A stretch of DNA of 64,000 nucleotides from Lentzea guizhouensis (GCF_001701025.1 NZ_CP016793.1:4774001-4838000), one strand, 5' to 3'; counted from the first letter of the stretch, positions 51,195 through 60,307 are shown. Notes: generated from the sequence alone by a model not told the origin. Translations and numbers: made by a program.

Positions 51195-51806
51195 GTGACC
51201 CAGCAGGCTGCCGAGGCCCAGTCCGAAGCCACGCGCAAGGCCCCCCGCGTGCTCGTCGCCGAGGACGAGGCGCTGATCCGCCTCGACCTGGTGGAGATGC
51301 TCCGCGAGGAGGGCTACGACGTGGCGGGTGAGGCCGCCGATGGTGAAGAGGCCATCAAGCTCGCGACCGAGCTCAACCCCGACCTGGTGATCCTGGACGT
51401 CAAGATGCCCAAGGTCGACGGGATCGAGGCGGCGCAGCACATCGCGGGCAACCGGATCGCCCCGGTCGTGATCCTCACCGCGTTCAGCCAGCGCGAGCTG
51501 GTCGAGCGGGCCCGTGACGCGGGTGCGATGGCCTACCTGGTCAAGCCGTTCGCGAAGCGGGACCTGGTGCCCGCGATCGAGCTGGCGATCAGCCGGTTCA
51601 CCGAGCTCGCGGCGCTGGAGCAGGAGGTCGCCGGTCTGACCGAGCGGCTCGAGACCCGCAAGGTCGTGGAACGGGCCAAGGGCATCCTCATGACCAAGCA
51701 GGGTCTGAGCGAGCCGGAGGCGTTCCGCTGGGTGCAGCGCACCGCGATGGACCGCCGCACGACGATGAAGGCCGTCGCCGAGGCCGTCATCGAGAACTTC
51801 GGCTGA
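51195..51806 (+). CDS. pdtaR: ANTAR-domain response regulator, PdtaR-like
   Basis: The 203-residue protein has a receiver domain (about 18-130; VLVAEDEALIRLD, phosphoacceptor Asp in LVILDVKMPKVDG and the Lys in AYLVKPFAK) followed by a C-terminal ANTAR domain (about 145-200; LETRKVVERAKGILMTKQGLSEPEAFRWVQRTAMDRRTTM). ANTAR domains bind paired RNA hairpins and act as antiterminators. The nearest homologue I know is PdtaR of mycobacteria, with the histidine kinase elsewhere in the genome. The GTG start at 51195 follows AGGAGGACCCC. Its last 20 bases overlap a convergent gene. Confidence 0.93.
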   Translation: MTQQAAEAQSEATRKAPRVLVAEDEALIRLDLVEMLREEGYDVAGEAADGEEAIKLATELNPDLVILDVKMPKVDGIEAAQHIAGNRIAPVVILTAFSQRELVERARDAGAMAYLVKPFAKRDLVPAIELAISRFTELAALEQEVAGLTERLETRKVVERAKGILMTKQGLSEPEAFRWVQRTAMDRRTTMKAVAEAVIENFG

Positions 51807-53415
51807 GCTCCAGCCAGATCGAGTCCGTCTGCCGCCCCGGATCCTCGGGGCGCAGGCGGACTTCGACGTTGTGGCCGCCTTTCAACGAGACGAGCAACTC
51901 GTGCCGGCCACCGACACCGCCCGGCATGGCCACCGTCGCCGCGTGCTGTTGATCGACATGCACCTCAAAGCCCGCCACGGGCGCCACTGACGGCGTCGCG
52001 CTGCCGTCGAGGGTGACGACGAGCGTGGCCTCGTTCGGGGTCACACCGACGAACTCAGCAGTCATTACGGGCAAAGCGGGCGGAGGGGGCTCCGGGGCGT
52101 TCGGGAGCTTCACCTGGGACTCGCCCGGCACCTCCAGGTAGCTCTCCAGCACCTGGGCCTGCGACGCGCCCGGCATGCGCAGCACGAACGGCGACAGCGC
52201 CTCGCCGGGTCCGAGCAGCTCAGCCGGCACGTCCCCGGCCACGGTCAGCTCGGCGTCCTGCGCGCCCGACCAGCTCTCGGTGACCGGACGCAACGGGATC
52301 CGCGCCGGACCCAGCTGCGCGACCAGGCCGTTCACGTCACCGCCGTCGCCCAACCGGACCGTGGCGCGCAGCCGGGCCGAAGACGCGTTGCGCAACGGTG
52401 TGCGCGCCACGCCGATACCCGGCGCCTCCTCCTCCGGCTCCAACACGCGCAATGTGCCCGCCACGACGGGCGTCTCGGTGACCTCCTCGACCGGCTGCAA
52501 CCCGCCGGAGATCCCGATGGTGTCGACCTCCACCCGTCCCGGCCGGCCCGGGGGAGCGGTCACACCGACCAGCACGCTCGCCTGCCGCCACTTCGGCACC
52601 GCTGCCGACCGCGAGATCTCCACGCCGTCCTGCAGCACCCGCACGCCGTCACGCGTCAGCACCACCTCGAACCGGTGCAGCACGCCCGCGCCCCGTGTGC
52701 CCGCCACGGAGTCGTCCACCACCACTCGGATCGCATCGGCCGGTGGCACCGGACCGGCGAGATCAGGCGTACCGGGTACGAGGTCGACCACGAGCCTGCC
52801 GCGCGGTCCCGCCGCCGACGTCACCACCGCGACACGCCCGAGCTCATCGGCGTCGTCGAGCACCAACGGCACCCGCGGGCGCATCACGGCCGTGCCGTCG
52901 CCGCACGGCACGTCGACCACGAGCCGGCCGGAGCCGATGGACGGGGTCACGCACCCGCGCCGCCCGCTGAGGTGGACGGTCCGCTCCACCCGCGAGTCGT
53001 CGAACTCCTCCAGGAACCCGAGCACCCGCTGCCGCCACGCCCCGTCGTCACCTGCGCGTACCTCGGCCCGCGCCGGCAACGACCGCTGCCCGAACGCGTC
53101 GACCGCCCGCACGTCCGGTGTGCCCGTTCCGGCCACTTCCGGCGACGAGACCACCCTGCCGAACACCTCGTAGCCCGCCGCGCCCGGCACCGGCGCCCAT
53201 TGGACGCGTCCGTCGCTGCTCCAGACGGAGGACGGTGGCGAAATCGGCCCTGAACGAGGCGCCGGCTTGATGTACTCGGCGGCGAAGCTCGTCAACCGGA
53301 CTGGCCCCGAGCTGGGGTTTTGAGGCTCCGGGCCGGGGTCGCGCAACACCAGGACCGCCGAGGTCAGCACCCCTGCGGCCGCGATGGCCGCGACCAAACG
53401 ACGACGGGGAGTCAT
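51787..53415 (-). CDS. Large secreted beta-rich protein of unknown function (542 aa)
   Basis: The protein has an N-terminal hydrophobic segment (about 7-24) acting as anchor or signal peptide. A fibronectin-like stretch (PVPGAAGYEVFGRVV near residue 75) is followed by beta-rich domains that may be concanavalin-like, such as RVPLVLDDADELGRVAVVTSAAGPRGRLVVDL, and a C-terminal part of repeated VEVRLRPEDP- and ATVAMPGG-type strands. It has only two or three Cys. It overlaps the response regulator end by 20 bases in convergent orientation. No enzyme motif was found. Confidence 0.78.
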   Translation of the reverse strand: MTPRRRLVAAIAAAGVLTSAVLVLRDPGPEPQNPSSGPVRLTSFAAEYIKPAPRSGPISPPSSVWSSDGRVQWAPVPGAAGYEVFGRVVSSPEVAGTGTPDVRAVDAFGQRSLPARAEVRAGDDGAWRQRVLGFLEEFDDSRVERTVHLSGRRGCVTPSIGSGRLVVDVPCGDGTAVMRPRVPLVLDDADELGRVAVVTSAAGPRGRLVVDLVPGTPDLAGPVPPADAIRVVVDDSVAGTRGAGVLHRFEVVLTRDGVRVLQDGVEISRSAAVPKWRQASVLVGVTAPPGRPGRVEVDTIGISGGLQPVEEVTETPVVAGTLRVLEPEEEAPGIGVARTPLRNASSARLRATVRLGDGGDVNGLVAQLGPARIPLRPVTESWSGAQDAELTVAGDVPAELLGPGEALSPFVLRMPGASQAQVLESYLEVPGESQVKLPNAPEPPPPALPVMTAEFVGVTPNEATLVVTLDGSATPSVAPVAGFEVHVDQQHAATVAMPGGVGGRHELLVSLKGGHNVEVRLRPEDPGRQTDSIWLELSRSSR

Positions 53416-53484
53416 ATGCCGAGGTTATGGCAGCGGTCCAAAGAGTGAACGAGGGTTACTTTGTGTGACTTTCCTTAAACAAAA

Positions 53485-53506
53485 CATAACGCCGAGTTGC
53501 GTTATG
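53485..53506. promoter_or_regulatory. Inverted repeat upstream of livK
   Basis: CATAACGC (53485-53492) and GCGTTATG (53499-53506) form a perfect 8-bp dyad with a 6-base spacer, in an A/T-richer promoter region (CCTTAAACAAAACATAAC). It suggests a regulator binding site near the promoters of both livK and the divergent secreted-protein gene. Confidence 0.6.
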
Positions 53507-53528
53507 GTCACGAGCCCATTGGCGTTGA

Positions 53529-53546
53529 TGACTGCGGTCACAGTCA
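53529..53546 (+). promoter_or_regulatory. Second dyad in the livK promoter region
   Basis: TGACTG (53529-53534) and CAGTCA (53541-53546) flank CGGTCA. A -10-like TAGGGT lies at 53552-53557, so the dyad would sit between or over promoter elements. It may be a second regulator site for the branched-chain amino-acid transporter. Confidence 0.45.
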
Positions 53547-53640
53547 GCGCCTAGGGTCCGGCCATCCCTCAGCAGAGGGGCGTGGAGCGATGCGCGGAGA
53601 TCTCGCCATCGCAGTGAGCACGGATAGAGGAGGGACTCAC

Positions 53641-54867
53641 GTGCGTAAGCACCTTGTGAAGTCCGCAGCGATCGTCGGCGCCACGCTGCTCGTCGTCGCG
53701 GCCTGTGGCACTAATGACAAGACCGAAGCGGGCGGCACCGGGGGCAGCTGCGACACGTCGAAGGGCACGCTGACCGTCGGCGTCGTCGCTCCGCTGTCCG
53801 GAAACCTGTCGGCTCTCGGTATCGGCATCAAGCAGTCCGCGGAGCTCGCCGTGGACGAGGCCAACAAGAAGTGCACCGTCAAGGGCTACAAGCTCCAGGT
53901 GTCGGCCCAGGACGACGAGGCGAACCCGGCCAAGGGCGCCCAGGCGGCCACCAAGCTGTCGACCGACCCGAACGTCGTCGGCGTCGTCGGCACGCTGAAC
54001 TCGTCGGTCGCCCAGACGGTGCAGCCCATCCTGCAGGGCAAGAAGATCCCGCAGGTCTCGCCCGCGAACACCAACCCGTCGCTGACCAGGGGCAACGAGT
54101 TCCTCACCGCCCCGAAGCGGCAGTTCGACAACTACTTCCGCGTCTGCGCGACCGACGACCTGCAGGGTCCGTTCGCGGCCAACTACATGGTCGAGAAGGC
54201 CGGCAAGAAGAAGATCGCGATCATCACGGACGGCAAGACCTACGGCAAGGGTCTGGCCGACGAGTTCTCGAAGCAGGTCGCCAAGAAGGGCGGCACGATC
54301 GTCGGCAACGAGACGATCGGTGAGAAGGACACGGACTTCTCCGGTGTCGTCTCCAAGATCAAGGCCCTGGCCCCGGAGGCCGTCTACTACGGCGGTGAGT
54401 ACCCGGCGGCCGGCCCGCTGTCCAAGCAGCTCAAGGACGGTGGCCTGAACGTTCCGCTGATGGGCGGCGACGGCATCTACGACCAGAAGTTCATCGACCT
54501 CGGCGGCAAGGAGGGCGACCTCGCCACCTCCGTCGGTGCGCCGACCGAGTCCCTGGACACCGCCAAGGCGTTCGTGAACGCGTACAAGGAGAAGTTCGGC
54601 AAGGAGGACTACGCCGCCTACGGTGCGTTCTCCTACGACGCCGCGAACGCGATCATCGGTGCCCTGGCCAAGACCGTCGAGGGCGGCGAGTGGGGCGACG
54701 CCAAGCGCGACGCCATGCTGACCAACGTCGGTTCCTACAGCGGCTCCGGCGCCACCGGTGAGGTCAAGTTCGACCAGTACGGCGACAGCACCAACAAGGT
54801 CCTGACCGTCTACCAGGTCGCCGGCACCAAGTGGGACGACGTCCAGACCGGCGAGTACACGGGCTGA
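53641..54867 (+). CDS. livK: Branched-chain amino-acid ABC transporter, substrate-binding lipoprotein
   Basis: The 408-residue precursor has a type II signal peptide ending in the lipobox VVAACG. The mature part is a periplasmic-binding-type I protein with VGVVAPLSGNLSALGIGIKQSAELAVDEAN, VVGVVGTLNSSVAQTVQPILQG and YYGGEYPAAGPLSKQLKDGG. It would bind leucine, isoleucine, valine or other amino acids and pass them to the LivHM permease encoded next. GTG at 53641 follows AGAGGAGGGACT. It is the first and probably most expressed gene of the operon, as a hairpin separates it from livH. Confidence 0.93.
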   Translation: MRKHLVKSAAIVGATLLVVAACGTNDKTEAGGTGGSCDTSKGTLTVGVVAPLSGNLSALGIGIKQSAELAVDEANKKCTVKGYKLQVSAQDDEANPAKGAQAATKLSTDPNVVGVVGTLNSSVAQTVQPILQGKKIPQVSPANTNPSLTRGNEFLTAPKRQFDNYFRVCATDDLQGPFAANYMVEKAGKKKIAIITDGKTYGKGLADEFSKQVAKKGGTIVGNETIGEKDTDFSGVVSKIKALAPEAVYYGGEYPAAGPLSKQLKDGGLNVPLMGGDGIYDQKFIDLGGKEGDLATSVGAPTESLDTAKAFVNAYKEKFGKEDYAAYGAFSYDAANAIIGALAKTVEGGEWGDAKRDAMLTNVGSYSGSGATGEVKFDQYGDSTNKVLTVYQVAGTKWDDVQTGEYTG

Positions 54868-54894
54868 CCGACTACTGATCATCAAATGAAGCTG

Positions 54895-54929
54895 CGGCGG
54901 GGGCGGGCGAAGTTTGCTCGCCCCCGCCG
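54895..54929 (+). terminator. Intercistronic hairpin between livK and livH
   Basis: CGGCGGGGGCG (54895-54905) pairs perfectly with CGCCCCCGCCG (54919-54929). It lies 27 bases after livK and before the livH ribosome-binding site. A partial terminator here would make much more binding protein than permease and ATPases, as is usual for such operons. Confidence 0.8.
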
Positions 54930-54944
54930 TCTACGGAGGTAGTC

Positions 54945-55859
54945 GTGTCAGTCCTGCTCCAACAGCTGGCGAACGGGGTCGTGCAGGGCGCGTTGATCGC
55001 CCTGATCGCCCTCGGGTACACGATGGTGTACGGCATCATCCAGCTGATCAACTTCGCCCACGGCGAGGTCTTCATGGTGTCCTCGTACGGAGGACTCGCC
55101 ACGTTCACGCTTCTTCCTGACGACCTCAAGAAGTCGCCTGCCGTGGCACTGCCGCTGATGTTCCTCGGCGGCATCCTGGTCGCGGTCGTCGTCGCCGTGA
55201 TCATGGAACGCTTCGCCTACCGGCCGCTGCGCAACGCACCCCGGCTCGCGCCGCTCATCACGGCGCTCGGCGTCTCGGTGTTCCTCCAGGAGGCCGTGCG
55301 CGTCTGGTACCCCGACGCCACGTCCAACCTGCCCTACCCGAAGGTCTTCCCCACGGGGAACCTCACCCTCGGCACCATCAGCGTGCCGTGGACCGGCGTG
55401 CTGCTCGTCGTGCTCTCGGTCGGCCTGTCGATCGGTCTGCAGACCTACGTCAACCGCTCCCGCATGGGCCGGGCGATGCGCGCCACCGCGCAGGACCCCG
55501 ACACCGCGAAGCTCATGGGCATCAACCCCGACCGCGTGATCGTGCTGACGTTCATCTTCGGCGCCGTGCTCGCCGGTGTCGCCGGCGTCATGTTCGGCGG
55601 CTACCTGAACAACATCAACATCGACATGGGCTTCCAGAACGGCATCTTCGCCTTCACGGCGGCCGTGCTGGGCGGTGTCGGCAGCATCCGCGGCGCGGTC
55701 ATCGGCGCGTTCATCATCGGTCTGATCAAGACCCTGGCCGGCCAGTACATGCCGGGCGGTACCCAGTACGACTACGTGTGGATCTTCGTTGTGCTGATCC
55801 TCGTGCTCGTCTTCCGCCCGCAGGGTCTGTTCGGTGAGCCGGAAAGGGTGCGCGCATGA
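54945..55859 (+). CDS. livH: Branched-chain amino-acid ABC transporter permease
   Basis: The 304-residue membrane protein has about eight hydrophobic helices and the LivH signatures LIALIALGYTMVYGIIQLINFAHGEVFM and MGRAMRATAQDPDTAKLMGINPDRVI, where the latter is the loop contacting the ATPases. GTG at 54945 follows GGAGGTAGTC. The gene overlaps livM by 4 bases (ATGA). It forms the channel with LivM for amino acids delivered by LivK. Confidence 0.94.
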   Translation: MSVLLQQLANGVVQGALIALIALGYTMVYGIIQLINFAHGEVFMVSSYGGLATFTLLPDDLKKSPAVALPLMFLGGILVAVVVAVIMERFAYRPLRNAPRLAPLITALGVSVFLQEAVRVWYPDATSNLPYPKVFPTGNLTLGTISVPWTGVLLVVLSVGLSIGLQTYVNRSRMGRAMRATAQDPDTAKLMGINPDRVIVLTFIFGAVLAGVAGVMFGGYLNNINIDMGFQNGIFAFTAAVLGGVGSIRGAVIGAFIIGLIKTLAGQYMPGGTQYDYVWIFVVLILVLVFRPQGLFGEPERVRA

Positions 55860-57565
55860 CCACGACTGCCGAGAAGCGTTCCGCTCTCGCACCCCTGGGC
55901 AAGCCGTTCGCCGCGGTCGGCGGTGTGCTGTCGATCGTCGCGGCCCTGCTGCCGTGGGTCACGTTCCCGCTCAACGACGGCAACTGGCCGGACAAGTCCA
56001 CGCTGCCGTTCTTCGACGCGCCCTTCGCGGTCACCGGCTTCCGCTGGCACATGCTGGTGCTCGGTGTCCTCGTGCTCGTCGCGGCCTTCGCGCCGACCCC
56101 CTCGAAGGGCCGCGTCGTGCGCGCCCTGGGCTGGGGCGTCGTGTCGGTGGCCGCGATCAACGGCATCTACCTCGTCGTCAAGGGCGGCGGTTTCGGTGCC
56201 ATCACCGCGTACAAGGACGTGGTGGCGTTCGGCAGCATCGCCGGCGTCGTCGCCGGTGTGCTCGTGATCCTGGCCGGCTACGGCATCGGCATCGAGCCGC
56301 CCGGCAACTGGAAGATCAAGCTCAGCACCCCGCTCGCCTACCTGGTGCTGCTGGTGTCGTTCGGCGCGGTGCTCTACGCCGTGGCCGCGATGCTCACCAC
56401 CGGTGGCGTCGGCGCGGGCAACCCGTACGCGGGCGCGATCTTCCTGTCGTTCCTCGGTTTCGCCGGCGGTCTGCTCGCGGCGCTGAACGGCATCGGCTAC
56501 ACCAGGTGGATCTCGCACCTGTCCGAAGAGCACCGCGTGTTCAGCGTGATCGTGCTGCTGGCGTGCGCGCTGCTGCTGCCGTTCACCGAAGCCGGCAACG
56601 AGTACTGGATGACCGTCGCGGCGAACATCGGCATCTACGCCGCCACCGCGATCGGCCTGAACATCGTCGTCGGTCTCGCCGGTCTGCTCGACCTCGGGTA
56701 CGTGGCGTTCATGGGCATCGGCGCGCTCGTCGCGGCGAACTTCTCCGGTGCCGCCGCCGCGAACTTCGGCATCGACCTGCCGTTCCCGGTGGCCGCGGTC
56801 ATCGCCGCGATCGTCGCGGGCATCTTCGGCGCCATCGTCGGTTCGCCGACGCTGCGCGTGCGCGGTGACTACCTGGCGATCGTGACGCTGGCGTTCGGTG
56901 AGATCTTCACCCGCTCCGCGCAGAACGACATCGGCGGCATGACCAACGGCTCCAACGCGATCCCCGGCATCCCGCAGCTGTCGCTGTTCGGGACGGAGTT
57001 CAACAAGGAGCTGTCGCTCGGCTCGGTGAAGCTGCCGGCCGGTGTCCTCTACTACGTGCTGATCGTGCTGCTGGTCGCGGCGACGATGGCGGTGTTCGCG
57101 AACCTCAAGTTCAGCCGGATCGGCCGCGCCTGGATCGCGATCCGCGAGGACGAGGACGCGGCCCGCGCGATGGGCATCCGCACCGGCAAGATGAAGATCC
57201 TCGCGTTCCTCATCGGCGCCATGCTGGCCGGTCTGGCCGGCGCGGTGTTCGCGCACAAGAACGGCACCGTGTCGTACGAGTCGTTCAAGTTCCTCGAGTC
57301 GGTCACGCTGCTCGCGGCGGTCATCCTCGGCGGCATGGGGTCGATCCCCGGCGCCGTGCTCGGTGCCGCGCTGCTGTTCGTGCTGCCCGAGAAGCTGCGC
57401 GACTTCGAGGACTACCGCCTGATGATCTTCGGCCTCGCGCTGGTGCTGATCATGCGGTTCCGCCCGCAGGGCCTGATCCCCGACGCGCACCGGCGCGCGG
57501 AGCTGGCCGATGAGAACGTCGACGGCACCCACGTCGACGAGCTGCCGAAGGAGGCGAAGGCGTGA
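55856..57565 (+). CDS. livM: Branched-chain amino-acid ABC transporter permease with extended N-terminus
   Basis: The 569-residue protein has a normal LivM core from about residue 220 (TVAANIGIYAATAIGLNIVVGLAGLLDLGYVAFMGIG), with the loop RIGRAWIAIREDEDAARAMGIRTGKMK. Before it are about 210 extra residues with five or so hydrophobic helices (ALLPWVTFPLNDGNWPDKSTLPFF, MLVLGVLVLVAAF and others). Ordinary LivM is 300-420 residues, so this is a long form. It overlaps livH and livG by 4 bases each. The added helices may regulate or modify the translocation unit. Confidence 0.92.
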   Translation: MTTTAEKRSALAPLGKPFAAVGGVLSIVAALLPWVTFPLNDGNWPDKSTLPFFDAPFAVTGFRWHMLVLGVLVLVAAFAPTPSKGRVVRALGWGVVSVAAINGIYLVVKGGGFGAITAYKDVVAFGSIAGVVAGVLVILAGYGIGIEPPGNWKIKLSTPLAYLVLLVSFGAVLYAVAAMLTTGGVGAGNPYAGAIFLSFLGFAGGLLAALNGIGYTRWISHLSEEHRVFSVIVLLACALLLPFTEAGNEYWMTVAANIGIYAATAIGLNIVVGLAGLLDLGYVAFMGIGALVAANFSGAAAANFGIDLPFPVAAVIAAIVAGIFGAIVGSPTLRVRGDYLAIVTLAFGEIFTRSAQNDIGGMTNGSNAIPGIPQLSLFGTEFNKELSLGSVKLPAGVLYYVLIVLLVAATMAVFANLKFSRIGRAWIAIREDEDAARAMGIRTGKMKILAFLIGAMLAGLAGAVFAHKNGTVSYESFKFLESVTLLAAVILGGMGSIPGAVLGAALLFVLPEKLRDFEDYRLMIFGLALVLIMRFRPQGLIPDAHRRAELADENVDGTHVDELPKEAKA

Positions 57566-58368
57566 CGCCGGTGTTGGAGGCGCGTGACGTCTCGATGGTC
57601 TTCGGTGGCCTCAAGGCGCTGAAGAACGTGACGTTGACGCTCGACGAGGGCAAGATCGTCGGCCTGATTGGCCCGAACGGCGCGGGGAAGACGACGTTCT
57701 TCAACTGCCTCACGGGTCTGTACACGCCGACGACCGGTCAGGTGCTGCTCAAGGGCAACGTCCTGCCCGGCGACCCGGCCCAGGTGACCGACGCGGGCCT
57801 CGCCCGCACGTTCCAGAACATCCGGCTGTTCCCCAGCATGACCGTGCTGGAGAACGTCATGGTCGGCCGGCACGTGCGGATGAAGCAGGGCCCGCTGGCC
57901 TCGCTGTTCCACGGCCCGGCCTACCAACGGGGCGAGAAGGCGGCCCGCGAGCGTTCTCGTGAGCTGCTGGACTTCGTGGGCCTGCGCGGCCCGGAGGACG
58001 AGCTCGCGCGCAACCTCCCGTACGGCGACCAGCGCCGTCTCGAGATCGCGCGCGCGTTGGCCACCGACCCGGCCGTGCTGCTGCTGGACGAGCCCACCGC
58101 GGGCATGAACCCGCAGGAGACGGAAGCGACGCAGCAGCTGATCTTCCGCATCCGCGACACGGGTGTGTCCGTCGTGGTCATCGAGCACGACATCAAGTTC
58201 ATCTTCGGGCTGTGCGACTCGGTTTCCGTGCTCGTGCAGGGCGAGCTGCTCGTCGAAGGCAGCCCCGAGGTCGTGCGGGCGGACCCGCGGGTCGTCGAGG
58301 CCTACCTCGGCAAGCCGCCGGAGGAAGTCGAGCACGACATCGAGGCCGCGAAGGGAGAGCAGGCATGA
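57562..58368 (+). CDS. livG: Branched-chain amino-acid ABC transporter ATP-binding protein
   Basis: The 268-residue ATPase has Walker A GPNGAGKTTFFNCL, the signature LPYGDQRRLEIARALA, Walker B VLLLDEPTAGMN and the switch His in VVVIEHDIKFIF. It powers the LivHM channel together with LivF. GTG 57562 overlaps livM and its end overlaps livF, both by 4 bases, so the five genes are translated as a coupled unit. Confidence 0.95.
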   Translation: MTPVLEARDVSMVFGGLKALKNVTLTLDEGKIVGLIGPNGAGKTTFFNCLTGLYTPTTGQVLLKGNVLPGDPAQVTDAGLARTFQNIRLFPSMTVLENVMVGRHVRMKQGPLASLFHGPAYQRGEKAARERSRELLDFVGLRGPEDELARNLPYGDQRRLEIARALATDPAVLLLDEPTAGMNPQETEATQQLIFRIRDTGVSVVVIEHDIKFIFGLCDSVSVLVQGELLVEGSPEVVRADPRVVEAYLGKPPEEVEHDIEAAKGEQA

Positions 58369-59081
58369 GCCCGCTGCTCGAAGTCCGCAACCTCTCGGTC
58401 GCCTACGGCGCGATCGAGGCCGTCCGCGACATCTCGTTCACGGTCGAGGCCGGCCAGATCGTGTCGCTGATCGGCTCGAACGGTGCGGGCAAGACCACGA
58501 CCCTGCGCACGATCTCGGGTCTGCTGCGCCCGGCGTCCGGTGAGGTCCTGTTCCAGGGCAAGCCGATCCACAACGAGCCGGCGCACTCCATCCTCGGCAT
58601 GGGCATCTCGCACTCGCCCGAGGGCAGGCGGCTCTTCCCGCGGATGACCGTGGAGGAGAACCTCCAGCTCGGCGCCTACGTCCGCAAGGACGACGGCGTG
58701 CAGGCCGACATGGACCGCGTCTACGAGCTGTTCCCCGTCCTGGGTGAGCGCAGGCACAGCAAGGCCGGCCTCTTCTCCGGCGGTGAGCAGCAGATGCTCG
58801 CCATCGGCCGCGCGATGATGTCCAAGCCGCGCCTGCTCATGCTCGACGAGCCCTCCATGGGTCTCTCGCCGATCATGACCCAGCGCATCTTCGACACCAT
58901 CAGGGAGCTCCAGTCGCTCGGCACCACCATCCTCCTGGTGGAGCAGAACGCACTGGCCGCTCTGGCGTTGTCGGACCACGGTTACGTGATCGACCTCGGA
59001 CGGACCACTTTGGACGGTCCGGGGCACCAGCTGCTGGCCGACCAGCGGGTGCGCGACGCGTACCTGGGCGAGGCGCACTGA
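58365..59081 (+). CDS. livF: Branched-chain amino-acid ABC transporter ATP-binding protein
   Basis: The 238-residue ATPase has Walker A GSNGAGKTTTLRTI, signature LFSGGEQQMLAIGRAMM, Walker B LLMLDEPSMGLSPIM and ILLVEQNALAAL. It is the partner ATPase of LivG. ATG at 58365 overlaps the livG stop. A 16-bp hairpin terminator follows 9 bases after the stop, closing the livKHMGF operon. Confidence 0.95.
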   Translation: MSPLLEVRNLSVAYGAIEAVRDISFTVEAGQIVSLIGSNGAGKTTTLRTISGLLRPASGEVLFQGKPIHNEPAHSILGMGISHSPEGRRLFPRMTVEENLQLGAYVRKDDGVQADMDRVYELFPVLGERRHSKAGLFSGGEQQMLAIGRAMMSKPRLLMLDEPSMGLSPIMTQRIFDTIRELQSLGTTILLVEQNALAALALSDHGYVIDLGRTTLDGPGHQLLADQRVRDAYLGEAH

Positions 59082-59090
59082 GGTTCCGGT

Positions 59091-59128
59091 GAGAAGGGGC
59101 GGAGGCTTTCGGGCCTCCGCCCCTTCTC
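59091..59128 (+). terminator. Terminator of the liv operon
   Basis: GAGAAGGGGCGGAGGC (59091-59106) and GCCTCCGCCCCTTCTC (59113-59128) form a perfect 16-bp stem with a 6-base loop. It is followed by GCGTTTCT and lies just before the convergent lipase-like gene ends, so it can serve both strands. Confidence 0.9.
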
Positions 59129-59134
59129 GCGTTT

Positions 59135-60307
59135 CTACCGCCGGTCGAGGTCCGCGAGGATCCGCGGCAGGGCCAGCTTCGGCACCCCGGCGTGGTCCAC
59201 GCCGGCGCCGAGGTCGACGAGGGTGCTCCTGGCGTGGTGCCGTTCCAGCCGCTCGTCGCAGTACTCGGAGGTCTCGATCAGCGTGTCCCGGTCGCCGGTC
59301 GAGGAGTAGATCGTCACCGGGACCCGCGGCCGCCAGTCGCAGTAGCGGTCCGCCTCGTCCAGCTTCGCCCGCAGCACCCCGGTCGGGTGCTTCACGCGCG
59401 CCAGGTAGGACTCGGTGAACAGCTCGGCGACCGTGCGGGGCAGGTGGGGGAAGATGTCCTCGTTGCGGTGCTCGCCGTCGAAGAGCCGCACGATCGAGGG
59501 ATCCCGGAAGGCCTCGGCCGGGTCGTCGTAGAGGTGGTGGACCCGGTTCCAGGCCACCGTCCAGTACGCCAGGTACGCGACGCTGTTGGCGATCTCGTCG
59601 TTCGCCCCCTTCGCCACGAGCAGGCTGGGCTTCATCGGCCCGGCGACCGGTGCCAGGCCACCGAGCCGCAACCGCTGGTCGGCGCCCCGCTGGAGCGCCT
59701 GGCCGAGTGCCATGGTGGCGTGACCGCCCTGGGAGTGACCGGTGACGAACACCCGGCGGTCGGGGCGGCGGCCCTGCTGCGCGGCGAGCTCCCCGGTCGC
59801 GCGCAACGCGTCCACCGACGCCGTGACGGTCGAGGGCGCGTCGACGTACGGGTGCGGGCCGGGACCGGCGCCCAGGCCCAGGTAGTCCGGTGCCGTGGTC
59901 AGGTGGCCGGCCGCGGCGAACAGCACGGCTGCCGCCCGGTCGTTGCCGTCCCTCACCGACGCGACCGAGCCGCGGTAGGCGGTGGTGCCGTGCAGCCAGG
60001 TGACCTGGCGCGGTGACCTGTCGTCGTTGCGCGGCACCACGACCAGCGAGCTGGCCGTGGTCGGCACACCGTGTGCGTCGACCGTGCGGTAGATGACCTG
60101 CTTCGCGTCCACTCCGAACCGGACGCGGGAAGCGTCCAGTCCCCAGTGGCGCAGGTACGTGCCCACCTGCTGAACGTCCATGGTGGACACCGGGTGGACG
60201 GCCACGACGGACCCGCGGGTCTGCTGGGAGGCCGAGGCCGTGGCCGGGACCAGTGCGGCGGCCGCGAGTGCGCACATCGCGGCCGCCGCGATCCGTGTCG
60301 ATGTCAT
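59135..60307 (-). CDS. Secreted lipase-like alpha/beta hydrolase
   Basis: The 390-residue precursor has a signal peptide ending at ATASASQQ. The alpha/beta hydrolase domain has the nucleophile motif FVTGHSQGGHATMALG, an Asp in STGDRDTLIE and the His in GAGVDHAG, matching the secretory lipase (LIP) family of actinomycetes. It would cleave esters outside the cell; lipids or polyesters are possible substrates. ATG 60307 (MTSTRIAAAA) is the first start that gives a normal signal peptide. Its end lies 6 bases from the liv terminator. Confidence 0.88.
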   Translation of the reverse strand: MTSTRIAAAAMCALAAAALVPATASASQQTRGSVVAVHPVSTMDVQQVGTYLRHWGLDASRVRFGVDAKQVIYRTVDAHGVPTTASSLVVVPRNDDRSPRQVTWLHGTTAYRGSVASVRDGNDRAAAVLFAAAGHLTTAPDYLGLGAGPGPHPYVDAPSTVTASVDALRATGELAAQQGRRPDRRVFVTGHSQGGHATMALGQALQRGADQRLRLGGLAPVAGPMKPSLLVAKGANDEIANSVAYLAYWTVAWNRVHHLYDDPAEAFRDPSIVRLFDGEHRNEDIFPHLPRTVAELFTESYLARVKHPTGVLRAKLDEADRYCDWRPRVPVTIYSSTGDRDTLIETSEYCDERLERHHARSTLVDLGAGVDHAGVPKLALPRILADLDRR

